A DNA stretch of 64,000 nt from Prevotella sp. oral taxon 475 (GCF_018127805.1 NZ_CP072334.1:1962001-2026000); one strand, 5' to 3'; positions 15,647 to 24,992 are shown, counted from the stretch's first letter. Translations and numbers: made by a program. Notes: a model not told the origin generated them from the letters alone.

Positions 15647-17149
15647 ATGAAAAGAATTTTATTTTTAGTTCTCTTAATTATTGCATTCATGAAGATTCAT
15701 GCTCAGGGTGTTTCCTATACCTTTAGCAAAGTATTCAGCAAGGCCAATTCGGATGGAGTAACTATTTGGTATGGAATAACGGATGCTACGAAAAGAACCG
15801 TAGCTGTAACATACGATCCTGCCCATGTACCTTACTCTTCAGATCATACTTATTCGGGGACGATAAAGATTCCTTCTACTGTTGAATATAATAGCAAGAC
15901 ATATACGGTCACGGGAGTAGGACGGCATGCATTTCAATATTCTAACTTGGATGATTTGCACTTTCCTTCTACAGTAAAAGAGTTTGAAGATGGTGCACAG
16001 ATCAATTATGGTGGTAAGGTAAACAATATCTATTTGCCGGAGAATATGCCTTTTATCGGAAACAATGCATTATGGTATTCACAAATGAAGCATATCTGGA
16101 TACCATCGGGGCTGAAAAAAGTGGAAGGTATGAGCTTATGTAGTATTGGAGCAGACCCTCGAATTCACGGATTTGCAGAATCGAACATTGAAGAAATAGG
16201 ATATGCGGCGTTTTTCGCTGCTTCTCAAGATGTGTATCAAGATTTGGCCGTTTTGCCACAAACAATTCGTATTTTGGATAACAGTTGCTTCTCACTGATG
16301 GGTAGAATGCCACTCGATAAAGTAACCATTCCCGCCTCAATGGAAAAGATAGGGTCAAATGTCTACGACATTGCAAATGACGTGTATATCAAGGGTACTA
16401 CTCCTTTTACACTTGCCAACAATGCTTTCGGCACGCAGTCTACCTTGAAAATACATATGGAGGTAGATCGCACCTTTGCTTTCGCTACTGCTGCAGGTTG
16501 GTCAAGCTATGTCGACAAATTTGTTGAAGAAGTAAAACTCGGCTCCACTGGTTATATTTCTTATTACTTAGAGAACGAGAACTTTAAAGTGCCCGCAGGC
16601 TGCACGGCGTATATCATTACGGGCATTACGAAGAGTTCAAATCCTGCACTACCCGACCAAGCCAACGTGATTGCGTTCACCGCAGGAAAAATTATTCCTA
16701 AGCAAACAGGATTTATCTTGAAAGGAACGGCGAACAGTACGGTGGTATATCAAGCGAACGTGACGGGCACGGAGGAAAGTGTGGCAGGCAATTGGCTCGT
16801 TGGTACGGCCATAGAACAGGAGTTCTCCTCGGCCGGACATAAATATTATGTGTTGGCCAACGGCGACAAAGGCATCGGCTTTTATAAACAAGGTACGCGT
16901 AAAGGAGCTTCCATCAAACTGCAACCGCATCGCGCCGGTCTGCGTTTGGCCGACGCTGTTGCGCCTGCTAAAGGACTCATCATCGACTTCGATGCTGCCC
17001 GAGAAGAAGCAGAGACTACCGGCATTCGCGATGTTCGTCCTTCCGTTCAGCCGCACGAAGACATCATTTACGACTTGCAAGGCCGCCGAGTAACCAATCC
17101 TGGCCGAGGCATCTACATTGTTAATGGCAAGAAAGTAGTAAGGGAGTAA
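15647..17149 (+). CDS. BspA-like leucine-rich repeat surface protein, cassette 2
   Basis: A 500-residue secreted protein. The ATG at 15647 gives a signal peptide (MKRILFLVLLIIAF...HAQ) and follows the leader stop by 7 nt. LRR_5/BspA-type repeats occupy about residues 55-270 (DLHFPSTVKEF, MKHIWIPSGLKKVEG, KVTIPASMEKIG). The following module (about 290-445, YLENENFKVPAGCTAYI, GIGFYKQGTRKGASIKL) is shared with the other two BspA-like proteins. The C-terminus has DLQGRRVTNPGRGIYIVNGK, a type IX-like tail. A small acidic peptide gene follows 68 bases later. Probable adhesin; ligand unknown. Confidence 0.87.
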   Translation: MKRILFLVLLIIAFMKIHAQGVSYTFSKVFSKANSDGVTIWYGITDATKRTVAVTYDPAHVPYSSDHTYSGTIKIPSTVEYNSKTYTVTGVGRHAFQYSNLDDLHFPSTVKEFEDGAQINYGGKVNNIYLPENMPFIGNNALWYSQMKHIWIPSGLKKVEGMSLCSIGADPRIHGFAESNIEEIGYAAFFAASQDVYQDLAVLPQTIRILDNSCFSLMGRMPLDKVTIPASMEKIGSNVYDIANDVYIKGTTPFTLANNAFGTQSTLKIHMEVDRTFAFATAAGWSSYVDKFVEEVKLGSTGYISYYLENENFKVPAGCTAYIITGITKSSNPALPDQANVIAFTAGKIIPKQTGFILKGTANSTVVYQANVTGTEESVAGNWLVGTAIEQEFSSAGHKYYVLANGDKGIGFYKQGTRKGASIKLQPHRAGLRLADAVAPAKGLIIDFDAAREEAETTGIRDVRPSVQPHEDIIYDLQGRRVTNPGRGIYIVNGKKVVRE

Positions 17150-17217
17150 GGAGAAAGAGGAATAAAAGTAGTAAAAAGTAGTAAGTAATAGAGTAGTAAA
17201 TAGAAAAGTAGTAAGCT

Positions 17218-17403
17218 ATGAAACAGAGATATATCACCCCCAGCATAAAGGTTGTTCAGTTGATGACCGACGAAAATATCGCACAATTCGTCGTCAGTTC
17301 GCACTCTGTAGGTGAGAGCGAAGGGCTGGCTAAACACGGTTTTTTTGAAGAAGATGATGAAGAAGAAACGGAAGAACGCTCCTGGGGAGAAGTGAGCTAC
17401 TAA
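17218..17403 (+). CDS. Small acidic peptide of surface cassette 2 (unknown function)
   Basis: A 61-residue protein, paralogue of the genes at 1430-1621 and 39384-39581. It begins MKQRYITPSIKVVQLMTDEN, continues with IAQFVVSSHSV, an acidic run FFEEDDEEETEE, and ends RSWGEVSY. No signal peptide or cysteine is visible. The spacer from the BspA-like gene (17150-17217) is a purine-rich GTAGTAA tract. A strong terminator follows 26 bases after the stop, so the BspA-like gene and this peptide form one unit. Function unknown. Confidence 0.8.
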   Translation: MKQRYITPSIKVVQLMTDENIAQFVVSSHSVGESEGLAKHGFFEEDDEEETEERSWGEVSY

Positions 17404-17428
17404 GTTTTGTTTTTGTCATCTATACCAT

Positions 17429-17496
17429 CACCGCGGAGACTTTCGTCTTACAACTGTACTTTACAGTAAGTCTACGGAAGTCTTCGCGGTGTTTTT
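17429..17496 (+). terminator. Terminator of cassette 2
   Basis: Long stem CACCGCGGAGACTTTCGT against ACGGAAGTCTTCGCGGTG with a loop of about 27 nt, followed by TTTTT. It closes the BspA-like/peptide unit before malQ. Confidence 0.8.
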
Positions 17497-17623
17497 ATGC
17501 CCTACAGTAGCGATCAACGCGCAACCGTTTGCATCTTTATCTTTACATTTTCTGTCATCGGCAGATGCCGAGCTTTGTAAATATTCTCTATCTTTACGGC
17601 ATGTTTACTAACCCCTACAGTCT

Positions 17624-20320
17624 ATGAATCTGTATTTCAACATCGAGTATCAGACCATCTTCGGTGAAGAGTTGGTACTGAACATCATCTGCAAGAAGAG
17701 TGAAGGCGAAACGGAGATTGTTTCGTATCGTATGAACACGACGGACGGACGACATTGGACGTGTCGAATCACACAGTTGCCGGCGTCTTGCACTGACGTG
17801 ATCGACTATTATTATGCCGTGGATAGTGCCGGAAGCGAGAAGCGCAGGGAGTGGACGGTGGAGCCGCACAGGTTGTATCTGTCGGTAGCGGAAACACCAA
17901 CCTACCATATTTACGACCGATGGACGAGCATTCCTGAAGATGCCTATCAGTATTCGTCGGCCTTTACCGACTGCATCAAACGCAGAACGCCGCATCATCT
18001 GCCGTCTACGACTTATCAACGGGGACTGCGATTGGTGGTGCGTGCACCGCAATTGCGCAGCGGGCAACGGTTGTTCGTCTCCGGTTCCGACCTGGCTTTG
18101 GGCGCATGGACGTTGTCGAGGGCAGTGGAAATGACCGAAGTGAACTTCAACGAGTGGGCTGTTGACTTGGATGCCGACCGCTTTTCAACCCACAGAATCG
18201 AGTTCAAATTCGTGGCTTTGAGCGATGACGGCAACGCTAATCCGCTTTGGGAGACGAGCATGAACCGCTTTGTCGACTTGCCCGAACTGGAGAAGGGAGA
18301 AGTGGCGGTGTATAGTTTGGAGCAGGCTTTCTTCGAGCTTTGCAACGAACGAATGGCCGGAACGCTGGTGCCGGTGTTCTCGTTGCGCAGCAGACAGAGC
18401 TTCGGCGTGGGCGACTTCGGCGATCTCTTGCGAATGATCGACTTCGTGGCGGCCACTCGCCAACGGGTGCTTCAGTTGCTGCCCATCAACGATACCACCA
18501 CCACGCACACCTGGACCGACTCTTATCCCTACAGCTGCATCAGCATCTTTGCCCTTCATCCGCAGTATGTAGACCTTACGCAGTTGCCCGTCTTGAAAGA
18601 CGAGGAAGAGAGAAAGCGGTTGGAACAAATCAGAGAAGAACTGAATACGCTGCCGCAGATCGACTACGAACGTGTGAATAACACCAAAACCGAATACCTA
18701 CGTCTGCTTTTCCTCCAAGAGGGAAAGGAACTGATGAAGAGCAACGACTTCAAAACCTTTTTCCAAGAAGAGGCGCATTGGCTCGTGCCCTATGCGCAAT
18801 ACTGCCATCTGCGCGATCAATACGGCACTGCCGACTTCGCCCGTTGGCCCGATCACAACACCTGGGATGAGACCGAACGCAAACCTCTCTCCACGCCTAC
18901 GACCAAGGCTTATCGGGAGGTGGCTTTCCATTATTTCGTTCAATATCTGCTTTATACTCAGATGCGGCGAGCCCATGAGCATGCTCGCGCCAAGGGTATC
19001 ATACTGAAAGGCGACATTCCCATCGGTGTTAACCGCCATGGTTGCGACGTGTGGACCGAGCCGAAATACTTCCATCTCGATGGACAGGCTGGTGCACCGC
19101 CCGATGATTTCTCGGTGAATGGACAGAACTGGGGCTTTCCTACGTACAACTGGGACGAGATGTTGTGCGACGGTTGTGCCTGGTGGGTACGCCGATTCCA
19201 AAACATGGCTAAGTTTTTCGATGCCTATCGCATTGACCACGTGCTGGGTTTCTTCCGCATTTGGGAAATTCCCATCGAGAGTGTCGATGGACTGCTCGGA
19301 CAGTTCTCGCCCGCATTGGGAATGAGTCGCGAGGAAATCGAGGCCTACGGACTACCCTTTAATGAAGAGGCTTTTACTCGGCCGTTCATTGCCGACTGGG
19401 TGCTCGACCGCATGTTTGGCGAAAATGCCGACCAAATAAAAGCCACCTATCTCGTTCATAGTCACGACGACATCTGGCAGTTGCGTCCCGAATACGACAC
19501 GCAGCGCAAGATTGAACAGGCTTTCGAAGGGCGAACCCAAGAGACCGACCTTTGGCTTCGCGACGGACTCTTCGCCTTAGTGAACGATGTGCTTTTCGTA
19601 CGCGACCGCCGTCGACCCGATCGCTATCATCCCCGCATCTCTGTTCAGCACGCCTTCGTCTACGAAGCCCTTTGGGATAAGGACAAGGCCGTGTTCAATC
19701 GCCTTTACAACGACTATTATTATCGTCGCAACAACCAGTTCTGGTACTACGAGGCGATGAAAAAGCTGCCCAAGTTGGTAGAAGCCACACGCATGTTGGT
19801 ATGCGCCGAAGACCTCGGGATGGTGCCCGATTGTGTGGCATGGGTGATGAACGAGTTGCGCATTCTGTCGCTCGAAGTGCAGTCGATGCCCAAAGATCCG
19901 AGTGTACGCTTCGGTCATCTTGCCGCATTCCCCTATCGCTCGGTGTGCACCTTCAGTAGTCACGACATGCCAACGCTTCGCCAATGGTGGGACGAGAACT
20001 GGGAACGAACCCAGGAATACTACAACACGATGCTCTATAAAGGCGGTCCCGCACCCCATCCGCTACCCGGTTGGCTGGCTACCGACATTGTTCTGCGTCA
20101 GCTTCTCTCGCCCTCGATGCTCTGCGTGCTGAGCCTGCAAGACTGGATGGCTATCGACGAAGACTTGCGCCTGCCCGACGCCGATGCCGAACGCATCAAC
20201 ATTCCTGCCAATCCGCACCACTATTGGCGTTATCGCATGCATCTCACACTGGAAGAACTGATGGCCCATGCACCTTTCTGCGCGGCCGTCTCCGACCTGG
20301 TGCAACAGAGTGGACGATAA
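17624..20320 (+). CDS. malQ: 4-alpha-glucanotransferase (amylomaltase, GH77) with starch-binding domains
   Basis: An 898-residue disproportionating enzyme that transfers alpha-1,4-glucan segments in maltodextrin and glycogen metabolism. Two N-terminal CBM20-like modules (about residues 1-115 and 130-240, the second with LVVRAPQLRSGQRLFVSGSD) precede the GH77 barrel from about 265. The catalytic nucleophile Asp lies in YRIDHVLGFFR (about 533-543), the acid/base Glu in VCAEDLGMVP (about 726) and the third Asp in SSHDMPTLRQWW (about 778). No signal peptide, so it is cytoplasmic. This long plant-DPE2-like architecture is typical of Bacteroidetes. It heads a co-directional run with pullulanase and a SusA-like amylase. 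Confidence 0.94.
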   Translation: MNLYFNIEYQTIFGEELVLNIICKKSEGETEIVSYRMNTTDGRHWTCRITQLPASCTDVIDYYYAVDSAGSEKRREWTVEPHRLYLSVAETPTYHIYDRWTSIPEDAYQYSSAFTDCIKRRTPHHLPSTTYQRGLRLVVRAPQLRSGQRLFVSGSDLALGAWTLSRAVEMTEVNFNEWAVDLDADRFSTHRIEFKFVALSDDGNANPLWETSMNRFVDLPELEKGEVAVYSLEQAFFELCNERMAGTLVPVFSLRSRQSFGVGDFGDLLRMIDFVAATRQRVLQLLPINDTTTTHTWTDSYPYSCISIFALHPQYVDLTQLPVLKDEEERKRLEQIREELNTLPQIDYERVNNTKTEYLRLLFLQEGKELMKSNDFKTFFQEEAHWLVPYAQYCHLRDQYGTADFARWPDHNTWDETERKPLSTPTTKAYREVAFHYFVQYLLYTQMRRAHEHARAKGIILKGDIPIGVNRHGCDVWTEPKYFHLDGQAGAPPDDFSVNGQNWGFPTYNWDEMLCDGCAWWVRRFQNMAKFFDAYRIDHVLGFFRIWEIPIESVDGLLGQFSPALGMSREEIEAYGLPFNEEAFTRPFIADWVLDRMFGENADQIKATYLVHSHDDIWQLRPEYDTQRKIEQAFEGRTQETDLWLRDGLFALVNDVLFVRDRRRPDRYHPRISVQHAFVYEALWDKDKAVFNRLYNDYYYRRNNQFWYYEAMKKLPKLVEATRMLVCAEDLGMVPDCVAWVMNELRILSLEVQSMPKDPSVRFGHLAAFPYRSVCTFSSHDMPTLRQWWDENWERTQEYYNTMLYKGGPAPHPLPGWLATDIVLRQLLSPSMLCVLSLQDWMAIDEDLRLPDADAERINIPANPHHYWRYRMHLTLEELMAHAPFCAAVSDLVQQSGR

Positions 20321-20399
20321 CCATTCTGCAAAGATGTACACCAAACCTCGCCCCGAGGCAAAGATCAAAAAGAATGTCTGTCGCTTCGGGGCGAAAATC

Positions 20400-20695
20400 T
20401 AAAATAAAATATGTTGAGAGTGTGGGAGATCCTGCAGCGCAAAATAAAATAGGAATGAGGCACGGAGCTCTCAGCAGCGCAAAAATAAAATAGGAATGAG
20501 GCACGGAGCTCCCAGCGACGCAAAAATAAAATAGGAATGAGGCACGGAGTCCCCAGCGGCGCAAAAATAAAATAGGAATGAGGCACGGAGCTCCCAGCGA
20601 CGCAAAAATAAAATAGGAATGAGGCCGGAACTCCCAGCGGCGCAAAAATAAAATACGTTGAGGGCACGGGGCATCGGCTGAAATAAAATATTTCG
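20400..20695. repeat. 41-bp minisatellite, about seven units (array A)
   Basis: The anchor AGGAATGAGG or its variants recurs at 20411, 20451, 20492, 20533, 20574, 20615 and 20655; spacing is 41 bp, with 40 at the two edges. Units read GCAAAAATAAAATAGGAATG, then AGGCACGGAGCTCCCAGCGAC; each carries the dyad GGAGCTCC. The array fills most of the malQ-pullulanase spacer. Stop-free stretches crossing it are not genes, since 41 is not a multiple of 3. Confidence 0.95.
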
Positions 20696-20772
20696 AATCT
20701 CATGAAACTACCGGTCGAAAGCATTTCGACAAAAAGACTAAAAACATCAAATCACATAAAAACATCATCTCT

Positions 20773-22695
20773 ATGACGACAAAAAGAATTCTCCTCCTCG
20801 TCCATCTCCTCCTCATCCTCGCCAATAGCGTGGCACAGAGCCTGCAAGAGATGAACTACTCGCCCACACAAACCAAGTTCCAACTACACGCCCCCTCTAA
20901 TGTGCGTCGTGTATGGGTAAAGATTTACGCTGAAGGGCAGGGTGGACAGCCCTTGCAAACCTTGCGAATGAAACCCGCAGGCAAGGACTTGTGGGCCGTT
21001 ACAGCCAAAGGCGACCTTAAAGGACGTTTCTATACCTTCGATATTCCTGCCTTTAACCTGGGCGAAACGCCGGGCATCTTTGCCAAGGCTGTGGGAGTAA
21101 ACGGTAGGCGAGCAGCCATCGTAGACCTCGAAGAGACGAATCCCGAGGGGTGGAATGCCGACAAACGTCCGCCATTGGCTTCGCCTGCCGACCTCGTTAT
21201 CTACGAGCTTCACCATCGCGACTTCTCCATTCATCCCTCGTCGGGCATCAAAAACAAAGGTAAATTCCTTGCCTTAACCGAAGAGAAGGCCATCAGCCAC
21301 CTGCGCCAACTGGGTATTAACGCCGTGCATATTCTGCCTTCGTTCGACTTCGCCTCGATAGACGAAACGCGTTTGGATAAGCCGCAGTATAATTGGGGCT
21401 ACGATCCGCTGAACTATAACGTGCCCGAAGGCTCGTACAGCACCGATCCCTATCGTCCCGAAGTGCGCATACGCGAGTTCAAACAGATGGTGCAAGCACT
21501 GCATAAAGCAGGCATCCGCGTTATTCTCGACGTGGTTTACAACCACACCTACGACCTTTCGGGCAGTGCATTCCAACGCACCTGGCCCGACTACTTCTAT
21601 CGCAAACGTGCCGATGGAACGTATTCAGACGGGTCGGGCTGCGGCAACGAAACGGCCAGCGAGCAGCCTTTGATGCGCCAGTTGATGATAGAGTCGATGA
21701 AACATTGGGCGAAGGAGTACCACATTGACGGGTTCCGAGTAGACCTGATGGGCATTCACGACATCGAAACGATGAACCTCATTCAGGCTGAAATGCAAAA
21801 GATTGACCCCTCCATATATATATATGGTGAGGGATGGAGTGCAGGCACGTGTGCCTATCCGCAAGAAAAACTGGCCACGAAAGCCAATACTGCGCAGATG
21901 CGGGGCATCGGAGCGTTTAGCGATGAGCTGCGCGACGCCCTGCGCGGACCATTCTCAGACGACCGCAAGCCTGCTTTCTTGGCCGCTCTTAACGGTCACG
22001 AAGAAAGCTTGAAATTTGGCATCGTGGGTGCTATCGCTCATCCACAGGTGGATATGAGTCAAGTAAATTACAGCAAAAAGCCCTGGGCCAACCAGCCAAC
22101 GCAAATGATAAGCTACGTTAGCTGTCACGACGACATGTGCCTAACCGACCGCATACGCAACTCGATACCTGGCATAACCACTGCCGAACTGATCAAACTC
22201 GACCTCTTGGCACAAACGTTTGTGTTCACGTCGCAAGGCGTTCCGTTCATGCTTTGTGGTGAAGAGATGCTTCGCGACAAGAAGGGTGTGCACAATAGTT
22301 ATTGTTCGCCCGACTCCATTAACGAGCTTAACTGGACCAACCTCGAACGTTATCCGCAGGTGTTTGCCTATTACAAGGGGCTTATTGCCTTGCGCAAGGC
22401 TCATCCCGCATTTCGTTTGGGCAACGCCGAGTTGGTGCGTAAGCATCTCGAATTTATCAAAGCGCCTGCCAATGTGGTGGCCTACCGCCTGAAAGACCAT
22501 GCTGGAGGCGATGCTGCAAAAGACATCGTGGTGCTACTTAACGCCAATCGCGAGGCACAGGTGGTGGATATTCCGCAGGGCGAATACCGTGTTGTGGTGT
22601 GCGATGGTGTAGTAAACGAAGCCGGATTGGGTACGATGAAGGGGGGAAAAGCCACCGTCGATGCACAGTCGGCATTGATATTGATGACTTTGTAA
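20773..22695 (+). CDS. pulA: Type I pullulanase (GH13_14), secreted
   Basis: A 640-residue debranching enzyme cutting alpha-1,6 bonds in pullulan, starch and glycogen. It has a signal peptide (MTTKRILLLVHLLLILANSV), then an N-terminal beta-sandwich with YSPTQTKFQLHAP (about residues 30-42). The type I pullulanase signature YNWGYDPLNY is at about 211. GH13 regions are clear: I DVVYNHTYD (about 253), II GFRVDLMG with the nucleophile Asp (about 320), III IYGEGW with the acid/base Glu (about 349), IV YVSCHDD (about 447). It has no lipobox, so periplasmic location is likely. It works alongside the downstream amylase. Confidence 0.94.
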   Translation: MTTKRILLLVHLLLILANSVAQSLQEMNYSPTQTKFQLHAPSNVRRVWVKIYAEGQGGQPLQTLRMKPAGKDLWAVTAKGDLKGRFYTFDIPAFNLGETPGIFAKAVGVNGRRAAIVDLEETNPEGWNADKRPPLASPADLVIYELHHRDFSIHPSSGIKNKGKFLALTEEKAISHLRQLGINAVHILPSFDFASIDETRLDKPQYNWGYDPLNYNVPEGSYSTDPYRPEVRIREFKQMVQALHKAGIRVILDVVYNHTYDLSGSAFQRTWPDYFYRKRADGTYSDGSGCGNETASEQPLMRQLMIESMKHWAKEYHIDGFRVDLMGIHDIETMNLIQAEMQKIDPSIYIYGEGWSAGTCAYPQEKLATKANTAQMRGIGAFSDELRDALRGPFSDDRKPAFLAALNGHEESLKFGIVGAIAHPQVDMSQVNYSKKPWANQPTQMISYVSCHDDMCLTDRIRNSIPGITTAELIKLDLLAQTFVFTSQGVPFMLCGEEMLRDKKGVHNSYCSPDSINELNWTNLERYPQVFAYYKGLIALRKAHPAFRLGNAELVRKHLEFIKAPANVVAYRLKDHAGGDAAKDIVVLLNANREAQVVDIPQGEYRVVVCDGVVNEAGLGTMKGGKATVDAQSALILMTL

Positions 22696-22730
22696 GTTGA
22701 CGAGTTGACAAGTTAACAAGTTGACGAGAC
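22694..22730. repeat. GTTGACRA 8-bp-unit tract
   Basis: About four units of GTTGACGA/GTTGACAA/GTTAACAA directly after the pullulanase stop, followed by a TTAACTCC pyrimidine-rich stretch to 22800. The same unit occurs at 1081-1150, 36991-37045, 39841-39960, 42563-42712, 57421-57475 and 62218-62255. Confidence 0.8.
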
Positions 22731-22808
22731 AAGTAGTTACTAAACGACAAGACATTTGGCTTAACTCCTTAACTCCCTTATGACTTACTCCTTTACTCCT
22801 AAAAAAGA

Positions 22809-24668
22809 ATGAAGAAAATACTTATGGCTCTAACGCTATTCTCGTTAACGGCATCAGCTGCTGTAAAGGTGAAGAGAATAGACCCCACCAACTGGTTCGT
22901 GGGTATGAAGGATCCTTTGTTGCAACTGATGGTCTATGGCGAAGGCATACGCAACGCCAATGTGTCTACAACTTACCCTGGCGTTGAAATAACCAGCGTC
23001 GAACGTATGGATAGTCCCAACTATCTATTGGTTTACCTTAACATCGGCAAAGCCAAGGCGGGCAAAGTGCCCTTGGTGTTTGCCCAAGGAAAGCAAAAAA
23101 CGACGGTAACCTACGAGCTTAAAGCGCGCGATAAGAAAGGTGAAGAACGCATGGGATTTACCAATGCCGACGTGCTTTACATGTTTATGCCCGACCGCTT
23201 TGCTGCGAGCGGCACAAAAAAGCATCCCATGCCTGGCCTAAACGCCTATCGTGTAGACCGCTCGCAGCCCAGTTTGAGGCACGGCGGCGACCTTGAAGGC
23301 ATTCGCCAGCACTTGGATTACTTCAACCAATTGGGCGTTACAGCCCTGTGGTTTACGCCTGTGTTGGAGAACAACACGCCCGACGACAAGACACAAAGCA
23401 CTTATCACGGTTATGCCACAACCGACTATTACCGCGTTGACCCGCGTTTTGGCACCAACGACGATTATCGCAGACTCATAGACGAGGCACACAGCAAGGG
23501 TTTGAAGGTGGTTATGGACATGATTTTCAATCATTGCGGCATCACACACCCATGGATTAAGGACATGCCTTCACGTAATTGGTTCAATCGACCCGATTAT
23601 AAGAACAACTATTTGCAAACCAGTTACAAGCTGACACCTGCACTCGATCCCTATGCTTCGGAAGTGGATATGGACGAGACGGTTGATGGATGGTTCGTGC
23701 CTTCTATGCCCGACCTAAACCAACGCAATCCCCACGTGCTGCGTTACCTCATCCAAAACAGCATTTGGTGGATTGAAACGGTGGGCATCGACGGCATCCG
23801 GATGGACACTTACCCGTATGCCGACCGCGAGGCAATGGCACAATGGATGGACAGACTTAACAAAGAGTACCCCAACTTCAACACCGTGGGCGAGACATGG
23901 GTTACAGAACCGGCCTACACCGCAGCTTGGCAAAAAGACTCGAAGTTGTCTACCATTAACTGTAACCTTAAATCGGTGATGGATTTTGCTTTCTTCGATC
24001 GCATCAATCAGGCCAAGAACGAAGAGACCGATGGTTGGTGGAACGGGCTGAACAGGGTGTACAACGTCTTGTGTTACGATTATCTGTACCCCAATCCTTC
24101 ATCGGTTATGGCCTTTATAGAGAACCACGACACCGACCATTTTCTCGGGAACGGCACCGACACCTTAGCACTTAAACAGGCTTTGGCCCTTTTGCTCACC
24201 ATGAATCGTATTCCGCAGCTGTACTATGGCACAGAAATATTGATGAATGGAACGAAAGAAAAGACCGACGGACACGTGCGTAAGGACTTCCCCGGCGGCT
24301 TTCCAGGTGACAAGCAAAATGCTTTTACGGCCGAAGGAAGAACCCAAGAACAAAACGCAATGTTCTCTTGGTTAAGCCGTCTGTTGCATTGGCGCAAGGG
24401 CAATGAGGTGATTTCTAAGGGCAAACAAACCCATTTCATCCCCTTTAATGGCGTCTACGTGTTGGCGCGAACCCTCGGAAAACGTCACGTCCTCACCATT
24501 ATGAACGGCACATCAAAGTCTGCCATCATGCCTGTGGCCCGCTATGCAGAGGTGATTGGCGATGCCGACGAGGTGCGCGACGTGCTCACTGGTCGAACTG
24601 TCAGTTTGTTGGAGGACGTACAACTCAGTCCTCGCGAAACGCTGGTGGTGGAATTCAACGCTGAATAA
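22809..24668 (+). CDS. SusA-like periplasmic neopullulanase/alpha-amylase (GH13)
   Basis: A 619-residue GH13 enzyme with a signal peptide (MKKILMALTLFSLTASAA) and an N-terminal cyclomaltodextrinase-type beta domain (about 20-125). Catalytic regions: I VVMDMIFNHCG (about 233), II GIRMDTYPYAD with the nucleophile Asp (about 330), III GETWVTEP with the acid/base Glu (about 361), IV FIENHDTDHF (about 435). The arrangement matches Bacteroides SusA, which degrades imported maltodextrins in the periplasm. Here SusC, SusD and SusR homologues are absent from the neighbourhood; MalQ and pullulanase are the partners. A perfect hairpin follows the stop. Confidence 0.93.
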   Translation: MKKILMALTLFSLTASAAVKVKRIDPTNWFVGMKDPLLQLMVYGEGIRNANVSTTYPGVEITSVERMDSPNYLLVYLNIGKAKAGKVPLVFAQGKQKTTVTYELKARDKKGEERMGFTNADVLYMFMPDRFAASGTKKHPMPGLNAYRVDRSQPSLRHGGDLEGIRQHLDYFNQLGVTALWFTPVLENNTPDDKTQSTYHGYATTDYYRVDPRFGTNDDYRRLIDEAHSKGLKVVMDMIFNHCGITHPWIKDMPSRNWFNRPDYKNNYLQTSYKLTPALDPYASEVDMDETVDGWFVPSMPDLNQRNPHVLRYLIQNSIWWIETVGIDGIRMDTYPYADREAMAQWMDRLNKEYPNFNTVGETWVTEPAYTAAWQKDSKLSTINCNLKSVMDFAFFDRINQAKNEETDGWWNGLNRVYNVLCYDYLYPNPSSVMAFIENHDTDHFLGNGTDTLALKQALALLLTMNRIPQLYYGTEILMNGTKEKTDGHVRKDFPGGFPGDKQNAFTAEGRTQEQNAMFSWLSRLLHWRKGNEVISKGKQTHFIPFNGVYVLARTLGKRHVLTIMNGTSKSAIMPVARYAEVIGDADEVRDVLTGRTVSLLEDVQLSPRETLVVEFNAE

Positions 24669-24681
24669 GAACACCTCTTCC

Positions 24682-24730
24682 GAAATGTTCAGAACGGCCG
24701 CTGGCACCCAGCGGCCGTTCTGAACATTTC
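24682..24730. terminator. Perfect 23-bp palindrome after the SusA-like gene
   Basis: GAAATGTTCAGAACGGCC..., 23 bases, pairs perfectly with the following CCAGCGGCCGTTCTGAACAT... across a 3-nt loop (CAC). It lies 13 bases after the stop codon and doubles as the first, inverted unit of the 41-bp array that follows. There is no U-tract, so termination is plausible but not certain. Confidence 0.6.
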
Positions 24731-24898
24731 AGAAAGCTTCCCTGGATGCCAGCGGCGGTTCTGAACATTTCAGAAAGCTTCCCTGGGTGCCAGCGGAGGT
24801 TCTGAACATTTCAGAAAGCCTCCCTGGGTGCCAGCGATGGTTCTGAACATTTCGGAAAGCTTCCCTGGGTGCCAGCGGCGGTTCTGAACATTTCAGAA
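24718..24898. repeat. 41-bp minisatellite, five units (array B)
   Basis: TTCTGAACATTTC begins at 24718, 24759, 24800, 24841 and 24882, exactly 41 bp apart. Each unit contains the dyad TTCTGAACATTTCAGAA followed by AGCTTCCCTGGGTGCCAGCG. The sequence is unrelated to arrays A, C and D but the period is the same. Confidence 0.96.
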
Positions 24899-24960
24899 GC
24901 ATCAGGGAGTCTTCATTCTCTCTTCCTGAGCAGCAGTACTCGGAATAAAAAACACCGAAA

Positions 24961-24992
24961 TTCGTTTTTCTCCCCACATACCACTACCTTTG
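24961..24992 (+). promoter_or_regulatory. Promoter of the DUF1573 gene
   Basis: TTCG (24961-24964, one mismatch from TTTG), 20 bases, then TACCTTTG (24985-24992). Transcription would start about 50 bases before the ATG. Confidence 0.65.

Noticed and set aside
20244..20724. Several stop-free minus-strand stretches with repeated ILFYFC-type text
   Set aside because: They are translations of the 41-bp array A in different frames. The period is not divisible by 3 and there is no gene-like start or partner.
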